Assembly: GCA_002369515.1 (NCBI GenBank)
Contig: DFFM01000032.1
Span: forward strand, 1 to 16,524
DNA: 16,524 nt
Direction: 5' to 3'
Origin: Prevotella sp. UBA3776
Lineage (GTDB): Bacteria > Bacteroidota > Bacteroidia > Bacteroidales > Bacteroidaceae
Shown in pieces: positions 7,798 through 13,787 of this stretch (position 1 is the stretch's first letter; each line of letters starts with the position of its first letter). Made by a program: the position numbers and the translations under genes. The notes under the pieces are model-generated. The model was not told the origin of the DNA. It searched no databases and worked only from the letters and a program-made list of their open reading frames with translations.

Positions 7798-8823
7798 ATG
7801 AAAGAATCAGCACCCATCACCATGAAGGACATCGCCCGCGAGCTGGGCATCTCGGTGGCAACCGTGTCGCGCGCATTGCAGGACAGTCCGCGCATCAGCG
7901 TGGCGCGCAGGGAGCAGATTCAGGCTTACGCCCGCGAGCACAACTTCATCCCCAACATACTGGCCGAGTCGCTGCGCCACAGCCGGCAGAAACCCATGAA
8001 GGTCATCGGGGTCATCATTCCCGAATTTGCCCACTACTACTTCTCGTCCATCCTTGCAGGCATCGAAGAGGAGGCCTCGAGCTATGGATACCGCATCATG
8101 GTGGCACAGAGCAACGAGGAGTACGAGCACGAGGTGCGCATCTGCCAGTCGTTCTACGAGAACAAGGTGTGCGGCATCATTGTGTCGCAGGCCAAGGACA
8201 CGCGCAACTACGAACACTTCGAGCGGCTCATCAACAACGGTGTGCCACTGGTGTTCTACGACCGCATCTGCACGGGCGTGAATGCCAGCCGCGTGGTGGT
8301 GGACGACTACATGGGGGCTTTCAATGCCGTGAACCACCTCATCGAAACGGGCTGCCGACGCATCGCCTTCTACGGCTCGCCCATGCAGTTGGAGATTTCG
8401 AAAAACCGTTTCAACGGATACAAGGACGCACTGCTCAAACACGGTCTCAAGGTGGACGAACGCTTCTACGGCATCTGCGACAACCGCGCCGACGCCGAAG
8501 TGATGACCCCACAAATCCTCAGCTACGACGACCATCCCGACGGTTTCTTCGCCGTCAACGACGACACCGCCATCGGCATCCTCTACACGGCCAAGCGCAT
8601 GGGATTCCGTGTGCCCGACGACATCTCCATCTGCGGATTCACCAACGGGCAGCGCGCCGTGGCCTGCGACCCCATGCTTACCACCGTCGAGCAGCGCGGC
8701 CACCAGGTGGGTGCCGAGGCCGTCGATATCATGATCGGCCATGTGGAAGGCCGCATCCCGGAAGGCAAGGTGGAGCGGCGCGTGGTGCGCACCCGCCTCA
8801 TCATCCGCGGAACGACGAGGTGA
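7798..8823 (+). CDS. LacI-family transcriptional regulator of the starch/maltose locus
   Basis: This 341-residue DNA-binding regulator has an N-terminal helix-turn-helix (about 9-28, recognition segment SVATVSRALQ). The hinge helix (NILAESLRH, about 53-61) has the conserved Leu59 that enters the minor groove at a central CG. From about 66 to the end runs a periplasmic-binding-protein-like sensor domain (IGVIIPEFAHYYF, VDDYMGAF, GFFAVNDDTAIGIL). The VATVSRAL recognition helix suits operators of the GCAAnCGnTTGC type found at 7692 and 13680. The ATG at 7798 was chosen because the promoter ends at 7767 and the conserved domain starts nine residues later. The ligand is unknown; maltose, a maltodextrin or a sugar phosphate is the natural guess. 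It takes the place SusR has in B. thetaiotaomicron but is unrelated to it. Confidence 0.9.
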   Translation: MKESAPITMKDIARELGISVATVSRALQDSPRISVARREQIQAYAREHNFIPNILAESLRHSRQKPMKVIGVIIPEFAHYYFSSILAGIEEEASSYGYRIMVAQSNEEYEHEVRICQSFYENKVCGIIVSQAKDTRNYEHFERLINNGVPLVFYDRICTGVNASRVVVDDYMGAFNAVNHLIETGCRRIAFYGSPMQLEISKNRFNGYKDALLKHGLKVDERFYGICDNRADAEVMTPQILSYDDHPDGFFAVNDDTAIGILYTAKRMGFRVPDDISICGFTNGQRAVACDPMLTTVEQRGHQVGAEAVDIMIGHVEGRIPEGKVERRVVRTRLIIRGTTR

Positions 8824-8920
8824 AAAATGAATAATGAAAATGGCCACAGTAAAAACATCAAGAAACGAATAAAAGTTGAACCCTGATGCATAATGTGTTT
8901 CGCATGATTCTATACATGAT

Positions 8921-8951
8921 ATTATGCATTATGCATTAAAAATTATGCATT
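8921..8951 (+). repeat. ATTATGCATT repeat, copy 1
   Basis: This 31-nt stretch built from TTATGCATT units lies just before the MFS gene. It matches 10730-10760 at 28 of 31 positions. Short ATGCATT repeats are common in Bacteroidales intergenic DNA. The 135-nt gap (8824-8958) that contains it shows no promoter of the shared type, no LacI operator and no clear terminator, so the MFS gene is probably read from the lacI-type promoter. Confidence 0.65.
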
Positions 8952-8958
8952 ATTAAAC

Positions 8959-10263
8959 ATGAAACAAAAACCCAACCTGTCCTTTTGGAAACTCTGGAAC
9001 CTGTCCTTCGGGTTCTTCGGCGTACAGATAGCTTACGCCTTGCAGAGTGGAAACATTTCCAGAATCTTCCGCACCCTCGGTGCCGACCCTCATTCACTGA
9101 GCTTCTTCTGGATCCTGCCCCCGCTCATGGGCATCCTGGTGCAACCCATCGTGGGAACACTGAGCGACAAGACCTGGACCCGTTTCGGCCGTCGCATCCC
9201 CTACCTCTTTGTGGGAGCCGCCGTGGCCGTAGCAGTGATGTGCCTGCTGCCCAACGCCGGCTCGTTCGGCATGGCCGTGGGTACGGCCCTCATTTTCGGT
9301 CTCTTCGCCCTGATGCTGCTCGACACCTCCATCAACATGGCCATGCAGCCGTTCAAGATGCTCGTGGGCGACATGGTGAACGAGGAGCAGAAAGCCAAGG
9401 CCTATAGCATTCAGTCGTTCCTGTGTAACGCCGGTAGTGTGGTGGGATTCCTTTTCCCCTTCATCTTCACCTGGTTAGGATTGAAGAATGTGGCCCCCGA
9501 GGGCGTGGTGCCCGACTCGGTCATCTGGTCGTTCTACATCGGAGCCGCCATCCTCATTCTCTGTGTCATCTACACCGTATCGAAGGTGAAGGAGTGGAAC
9601 CCGCAGGAATATCGCGAATACAACCCCGTGGAGGAGAAGAACGAAACCTCGGCCAACTGGATCACGCTGCTCAAAAATGCCCCCGCCACGTTCTGGAAGG
9701 TAGGACTCGTGCAGTTCTTCTGCTGGTCGGCCCTGCTCTACATGTGGACCTACGTGGTCGATGCAGTCTCTGAGACCGTTTGGAACACCACCGACCCTGC
9801 CTCTGAGGACTATCAGATTGCCGGCAACTGGACGGGTGTGCTCTACGCCATCCAGGCCATGGGCTCAGTGGTGTGGGCTACCATTCTGCCCCGGTTCAAG
9901 AACACCAAGATGGCCTACGCCGTGAGCCTCCTTATTGGTGGCATAGGCTTCGCCCTCATCCCGTTCTGCCCCGACAAGTACCTGCAAATCATTCCGTTCC
10001 TCCTCATCGGATGCGCCTGGGCAGCCATGCTGGCCATGCCGTTCACCTTCGTCACCAACGCCCTGCAAGGCTACGGCCACATGGGAGCCTATCTGGGCCT
10101 ATTCAACGGCACCATCTGCCTGCCGCAGATTGTCGCTGCCCTCTTGGGAGGCACCGTCTTCACACTCATCGGCGGCCACCAGTCGAGCATGATGATTGTT
10201 TCGGGCGTGCTGCTCATCATCGGCGCCTGCTGCGTCAGCCTTATCAGCGACAAGAAGAAGTAG
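8959..10263 (+). CDS. MFS sugar transporter, GPH/SLC45 type, probable maltose importer
   Basis: This 434-residue inner membrane protein has about 12 hydrophobic segments. The loop after the second helix carries GTLSDKTWTRFGRRIPYL (Asp70, GRR 77-79), a signature of the glycoside-pentoside-hexuronide and SLC45-like sugar:cation symporters that accompany maltose loci in Bacteroidetes. Other conserved places are the N-terminal NLSFGFFGVQIAYALQ and the MQPFKMLVGDMV segment. It would bring maltose or short maltodextrins from the periplasm to the cytoplasm for the glucanotransferase. It follows the lacI-type gene by 135 nt in the same direction and is probably co-transcribed. The substrate is inferred from context; sucrose or another disaccharide cannot be excluded. 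Confidence 0.88.
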   Translation: MKQKPNLSFWKLWNLSFGFFGVQIAYALQSGNISRIFRTLGADPHSLSFFWILPPLMGILVQPIVGTLSDKTWTRFGRRIPYLFVGAAVAVAVMCLLPNAGSFGMAVGTALIFGLFALMLLDTSINMAMQPFKMLVGDMVNEEQKAKAYSIQSFLCNAGSVVGFLFPFIFTWLGLKNVAPEGVVPDSVIWSFYIGAAILILCVIYTVSKVKEWNPQEYREYNPVEEKNETSANWITLLKNAPATFWKVGLVQFFCWSALLYMWTYVVDAVSETVWNTTDPASEDYQIAGNWTGVLYAIQAMGSVVWATILPRFKNTKMAYAVSLLIGGIGFALIPFCPDKYLQIIPFLLIGCAWAAMLAMPFTFVTNALQGYGHMGAYLGLFNGTICLPQIVAALLGGTVFTLIGGHQSSMMIVSGVLLIIGACCVSLISDKKK

Positions 10264-10385
10264 GAGTAGCACAGCGTCCCCTCCTCTCCTGCATGGAGCG
10301 GCAACGAGGCACTTGCATCTTGGGCGGTGACATATTCATGCTAAGAATCAGGGGGGTGGGTAAGAGTTACAGTGCATAGACATCA

Positions 10386-10464
10386 AAAAACAGGGGAAAA
10401 CAAGAAAGAATACTATAAAAACAAAAACTGTTTTTCCCTGTTTTTCTTGTTTTTCTCTGTTTTT
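10386..10464 (+). terminator. long hairpin, possible terminator after the MFS gene
   Basis: Arms at 10386-10407 (AAAAACAGGGGAAAACAAGAAA-type) and 10443-10464 pair along 22 positions with only two G-U pairs in the plus-strand RNA. The right arm ends in a T run. It lies about 120 nt after the MFS stop codon. The A/T-only composition outside the GGGG core and the 35-nt loop make it an unusual terminator; it may be an inverted repeat with another role. Confidence 0.45.
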
Positions 10465-10555
10465 CTAGCGAAATCGCTGTCTCGTTTCTAGGCTTTGAAT
10501 CTCCATACACGAGATATACGTCCTGTCGTTGTGATTTGTTATCGTGACTCGGGGT

Positions 10556-10724
10556 AATAAAAAAATATACCACGGTAATACTTTGAAATTTTCTAGAGAA
10601 TTTCGTCGTATCGTCGTGAGATAATTTCATAACTCTCGACAATAAAAAAATATCTCACGGTAATAGCTGTAAATTTTCTAGAGAATTTCAACTTATCATC
10701 GTAAGATAATATCATCGCTATCGG
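10556..10724. repeat. two tandem copies of an 85-bp intergenic repeat
   Basis: Copy one runs 10556-10640 and copy two 10641-10724. Both open with AATAAAAAAATAT, have CACGGTAAT, a near-palindrome AAATTTTCTAGAGAATTTC (10586-10604 and 10671-10689) and a final (G)AGATAAT block. GTGAGATA (10616-10623) and TATCTCAC (10651-10658) form an inverted pair across the copies. A shortened copy in opposite orientation is at 123-210. The function is unknown. Confidence 0.75.
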
Positions 10725-10729
10725 AAATA

Positions 10730-10760
10730 ATTATGCATTATGCGTTATAAATTTTGCATT
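10730..10760 (+). repeat. ATTATGCATT repeat, copy 2, overlapping a start codon
   Basis: It matches 8921-8951 at 28 of 31 positions. The phosphatase ATG (10740) and its first seven codons lie inside this copy. Confidence 0.65.
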
Positions 10761-11297
10761 CTCTTCTTCTGCCTTTCGCTCTCAGCTCACGCGCAGACCA
10801 AGGGCGACGGTCCCGACGACGTGCTGCAGTATGTGCCTTATGCCTCGGTGCTCGCGCTGAAAGTGTGTGGCGTGGAGAGCCGTCACGACTGGCCGCAGCT
10901 GGCCGCAGCCACTGTCGGCTCGTGGGTGCTCTCGGCCGGCTTGGCCTACACGCTGAAGCACAGCGTTCATGAGTGGCGCCCCGACCACACCGACCGCCGC
11001 TCCATGCCTTCGGGCCATGCCACGTTTGCCTTTGCCGGAGCAACGGTGTTGCACCACGAGTACGGCCACCTCTCACCCTGGATCTCGGTGGCCGGATACG
11101 GCGTGGCCGCCCTCACCGCCGCCGACCGTGTGCGCCGCGACCGCCATTACTGGTACGACGTCTGCGCCGGTGCCGCCATCGGTGTGCTCTCCACCGAAGC
11201 CACCTATTGGCTCTGTGGCAAACTTTTCCCCAAAAAACAACAAACTGTGCAGTTGGCCCTTCAACCCACAGGATTCACCGTTCAAGTGGCTCTTTGA
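10740..11297 (+). CDS. secreted PAP2-family phosphatase
   Basis: This 185-residue protein has an N-terminal signal peptide (about 1-19, ending AHAQ) and the three PAP2 motifs: K-x6-RP at Lys73/Arg80/Pro81, PSGH at 90-93, and R-x5-H-x3-D at Arg130/His136/Asp140. The usual Ser before the third motif is Asp129. Such enzymes remove phosphate from lipid phosphates (phosphatidic acid, undecaprenyl diphosphate, lipid A) at the periplasmic face. The protein is short and has few strong membrane segments (about 53-70, 112-126 and 141-157). It has no evident link to starch use. The start codon lies in an intergenic repeat, so the true start could be different, but no later Met leaves a full signal peptide. 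The LRR-protein gene follows after 127 nt. Confidence 0.85.
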   Translation: MRYKFCILFFCLSLSAHAQTKGDGPDDVLQYVPYASVLALKVCGVESRHDWPQLAAATVGSWVLSAGLAYTLKHSVHEWRPDHTDRRSMPSGHATFAFAGATVLHHEYGHLSPWISVAGYGVAALTAADRVRRDRHYWYDVCAGAAIGVLSTEATYWLCGKLFPKKQQTVQLALQPTGFTVQVAL

Positions 11298-11424
11298 AAA
11301 GGGTTCCACGCATGAACAGAAGGCGTTTCCTCGTAAGAATCACATGGAAAAAGGTACAATCAAAAAGCAAATGCGGGAAAAAACAATCAACACAATTTAT
11401 AATCCTCAAAATCCGAAAAACATT

Positions 11425-13473
11425 ATGAAACAACTAAACAATCTTTTTTCTGCATTCAGCATTAAGCCGCTGATGCTGTTATTCTTCTTCATACTGCTGC
11501 CAACAATCGCCAATGCGCAGTGCCCCGATGACAACCATCCGCACATGATTGATCTCGGCCTACCCAGCGGCACAAAGTGGGCATGTTGCAACGTGGGCGC
11601 ATTGAAGCCTGAGGACTACGGCGGCTACTTCGCATGGGGCGAGACCACGGAGAAGAGTTCATATACTGAGGAAAATTACCTTGACGGAAAAGGCATCAAC
11701 TATGACATTGGCAAGGACATTGCCGGCACTCAGTATGATTCCGCCACAGTGAACTGGGGCAGCCCGTGGGTGATGCCCAGTTTAGAACAGATGAACGAAC
11801 TGAAGAACAGTTGCACTTCCGAGTGGACCACGGAGAACGGCGTTAACGGCAGAAGATTCACCAGTGCTAACGGTGCCTCCATTTTCCTTCCCGCTGCAGG
11901 CATCCGCTCGAGCGACGAATTGGTCAGCGCTGGCTCTTTCGGCGGCTACTGGTCGTCGTCGCTCTACGAGTCGAACACAGAACGCGCGTGTTTCCTCCTC
12001 GACTTTGGCAATGTGAGTATGTACAGCGTGTACACGAACGACCGCAACCGAGATTGCGGTCAATCCGTGCGCCCCGTCGTCGCATCATCTTCCACTCCTT
12101 CTGGCATCGCCATCGATGAGACGAATTTCCCTGACGAGAACTTCCGCAACTGGGTATTATCCCAAGACTACGGCCAGGACGGCGTACTGACGGAAGCCGA
12201 GATTGCCGGGGTGACAGAAATAGATGTTTCACGGAAAAACATTTCAAGCTTAAAGGGTATTGAGTATTTCACGGAATTGACGGAGCTTTATTGCAATGGT
12301 AATCAGCTGACCTCTCTCGACATGTCGGAGAATACGTTACTGAAGTGTTTGATTTGTGATTATAATTCGCTAACTTCTCTCAATGTAACAAAGTGTACCG
12401 CACTGGAGAATCTAGACTGCGAAAGAAATCAGCTCACCACGCTTGATCTCTCGAACAACACAGCATTGACTGATTTGACTTGCGGAGAAAACCTTCTGAC
12501 ATCGCTGGATGTATCGAACAACATTTACCTTAAAGATTTTGATTGCTCCAACAACCAGATTACCGCACTCAACGTATCCAACAACAAGGTGTTAAGTGAC
12601 TTCGTGTGCTATAAAAACATGATTAATGGAACTGCAATGGACGCACTCATCAAGAGTCTTCCTACCATTAATAGCGACTTTGTTCCCATTAGTCCTTTTG
12701 ACAGCGACGAGCAAAATGTGATTACAAAAACACAGGTGGCCGCGGCTCAACTGAAAGGATGGAAAACGTGGTACATAGATGAGCGCGGGAAATGGCAAGA
12801 ATACGAGGGCAGCGACCCGGAAATCGCTCCCGTTGACCAGGGCGAGACCATCAGCATCGGCAACGAGATTGAAGCTAGCACCGACCTTGACGGCAACGTG
12901 GTGGGCGACGTGTTCTACAGCATCAGCAGTGGTGACGGCAGCTACGACCCGGCAGAGGGTTGCATTGTGGTGACCAAACCGACCGACGACGCTGCCATTG
13001 ACGGAAAGGACATCTTCGGTGAGGATTTCAAGGCAGGCTATACGGGTATTGTCTTCAAGGTGAACGAAGGTAAGGGCACCATCAAGGTTGAGGCCGAGAC
13101 AATAGGCAACATGGTGCTGAAGGTGAAAATTGGCAACAGCGACCCGATAGAGATGGAACTTGACGGCAAACTGAAAGTGAAGTTCCCGTACAACGTAAGC
13201 GAGCCCACCTTGGTCTATATCTATGGTGGCACGAATGCTTCTGGCGCGAAGGGCATACGCAAGGCCGCAGGCACTGACGCACTGAAGATTTACGGCATCG
13301 AGGTGTCGAGCGAAACGAACGGCATCGAGGAAATGAAAGATGAAAAGATGAAAGATTCGTCCTTGTATAATCTGAACGGGCAGCGCGTCATTTCCTCTCC
13401 TTCGGGGAGGCCAGGAGGGATTCCTACCAAGGGCATCTACATTCAGAACGGCAAGAAGGTGCTGGTGAAGTAG
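11425..13473 (+). CDS. secreted FISUMP plus leucine-rich-repeat protein
   Basis: This 682-residue exported protein of unknown role has several parts. The signal peptide covers about 1-31 (ends ANA). A FISUMP-like domain (about 38-220) begins with MIDLGLPSGTKWACCNVG and contains GGYWSSSLY and SVRPV. A dockerin/EF-hand-like turn, DGVLTEAEI (about 253-261), leads into five leucine-rich repeats of 21 residues (about 280-395, pattern LxxLxCxxNxLTSLDxSxN). A beta-rich region with no recognised family covers about 465-635. The last residues (YNLNGQRV...TKGIYIQNGKKVLVK) are of a C-terminal type widespread in secreted Prevotella proteins, resembling type IX sorting domains. The frame is open upstream to 10969, but that part overlaps the phosphatase gene out of frame and lacks a signal peptide. 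The ATG at 11425 gives a clean one. The C-terminal tail holds two low-complexity inserts (13331-13358 and 13391-13420). Adhesion or glycan binding is a guess. Confidence 0.8.
   Translation: MKQLNNLFSAFSIKPLMLLFFFILLPTIANAQCPDDNHPHMIDLGLPSGTKWACCNVGALKPEDYGGYFAWGETTEKSSYTEENYLDGKGINYDIGKDIAGTQYDSATVNWGSPWVMPSLEQMNELKNSCTSEWTTENGVNGRRFTSANGASIFLPAAGIRSSDELVSAGSFGGYWSSSLYESNTERACFLLDFGNVSMYSVYTNDRNRDCGQSVRPVVASSSTPSGIAIDETNFPDENFRNWVLSQDYGQDGVLTEAEIAGVTEIDVSRKNISSLKGIEYFTELTELYCNGNQLTSLDMSENTLLKCLICDYNSLTSLNVTKCTALENLDCERNQLTTLDLSNNTALTDLTCGENLLTSLDVSNNIYLKDFDCSNNQITALNVSNNKVLSDFVCYKNMINGTAMDALIKSLPTINSDFVPISPFDSDEQNVITKTQVAAAQLKGWKTWYIDERGKWQEYEGSDPEIAPVDQGETISIGNEIEASTDLDGNVVGDVFYSISSGDGSYDPAEGCIVVTKPTDDAAIDGKDIFGEDFKAGYTGIVFKVNEGKGTIKVEAETIGNMVLKVKIGNSDPIEMELDGKLKVKFPYNVSEPTLVYIYGGTNASGAKGIRKAAGTDALKIYGIEVSSETNGIEEMKDEKMKDSSLYNLNGQRVISSPSGRPGGIPTKGIYIQNGKKVLVK
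13391..13420 (+). repeat. GC-rich hairpin repeat inside the LRR protein gene
   Basis: CCTCTCC (13394-13400) and GGGGAGG (13404-13410) pair around a TTC loop with one G-T pair, followed by CCAGGAGGGA. This CCTTCGGGGAGG-type element resembles short intergenic repeats of Bacteroidales, but here it is read as protein (SSPSGRPGG) within the conserved C-terminal tail. Confidence 0.5.
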
Positions 13474-13495
13474 CGCCCTTTCTCTGAATGGAAAA

Positions 13496-13577
13496 AAAGA
13501 AATTGGAATAATTAGAATAATTACCCAAGAATAAAATATTTAAATGGAGAAATTATTCTAATTATTCCAATTTCTTT
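13496..13577. terminator. 27-bp perfect inverted repeat, probable bidirectional terminator
   Basis: Arms at 13496-13522 and 13551-13577 are exact reverse complements (27 bp; core GGAATAATTAGAATAATT), with a 28-nt A/T-rich loop. It begins 22 nt after the LRR stop codon. The right arm ends in TTTCTTT. The arms themselves contain a direct repeat, (G)GAATAATTA GAATAATT. It may end transcription of the LRR gene, but the length and perfection also suit a small palindromic mobile repeat. Confidence 0.6.
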
Positions 13578-13640
13578 CCTAACCGCTTTTTTTACTTTTC
13601 ATCCCTAACCACTTCTCTACTTTTCTTTCCTAACCATTTC
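13578..13640. repeat. three imperfect tandem copies of a CCTAACC unit
   Basis: CCTAACC occurs at 13578, 13604 and 13629 (spacing 26 and 25), each followed by a C/T-rich tract (CGCTTTTTTTAC, ACTTCTCTAC, ATTTCCC). It lies between the hairpin and the operator of the glucanotransferase gene. No function is evident. Confidence 0.55.
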
Positions 13641-13679
13641 CCAAAGACTAGACAATTCATCCTTCAAAGTGCCGAAAGC

Positions 13680-13691
13680 GCAAACGTTTGC
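13680..13691. promoter_or_regulatory. LacI-family operator upstream of the glucanotransferase gene
   Basis: GCAAACGTTTGC is a perfect 12-bp palindrome of the GCAAnCGnTTGC type. Its centre is 62.5 bp upstream of the -7 element at 13748, the same distance as for the two promoters at the susC-like/lacI-type junction. Confidence 0.82.
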
Positions 13692-13724
13692 ACAAATAAA
13701 AAGCCAATAAGTGACAGCCAGCGA

Positions 13725-13755
13725 GAACAACCAGCCCCATAAAATAGTAATTTTA
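13725..13755 (+). promoter_or_regulatory. promoter of the glucanotransferase gene
   Basis: GAACAAC (13725-13731), 16 nt, then TAATTTTA (13748-13755), which differs from TAnnTTTG only in the last base. The operator ends 33 nt before GAACAAC. The leader would be about 25 nt. Confidence 0.72.
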
Positions 13756-13787
13756 CAGCAAAAATACTAACCAAACACTGAATCTCT

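Larger units (their letters stand above)
10264..10739. other. repeat-rich gene-free gap
   Basis: No gene is visible in these 476 nt. They hold a long purine/pyrimidine hairpin (10386-10464), two tandem copies of an 85-bp repeat (10556-10724) with a partial copy before them, and the start of an ATTATGCATT repeat that runs into the next gene. The gap separates the sugar genes from the phosphatase. Confidence 0.75.
13474..13787. other. gene-free gap with inverted repeat, tandem repeat and promoter
   Basis: These 314 nt hold a 27-bp perfect inverted repeat right after the LRR gene, a C/T-rich stretch with three imperfect copies of a CCTAACC unit (13578-13640), then the operator and promoter of the glucanotransferase gene. 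Confidence 0.75.

Noticed and set aside
7807..8847. Open frame of 346 codons on the minus strand opposite the LacI-type gene
   Set aside because: It is an antisense shadow caused by high GC at third positions. The composition is rich in His, Val, Ala and Asp without any recognisable domain, while the plus strand encodes a complete regulator.
8891..8914. Possible LacI operator before the MFS gene (TGTTTCGCATG)
   Set aside because: It lacks the GCAA/TTGC dyad and has no GAACAAC plus -7 at the shared spacing.
10556..10724. CRISPR-like array
   Set aside because: There are only two full units, they are adjacent without unique spacers, and no cas gene is near.
10969..11424. Upstream extension of the LRR protein frame, overlapping the phosphatase gene
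   Set aside because: The extension is out of frame with the phosphatase, rich in Pro/Ser/Thr/Ala, and would bury the clear signal peptide that begins at 11425.
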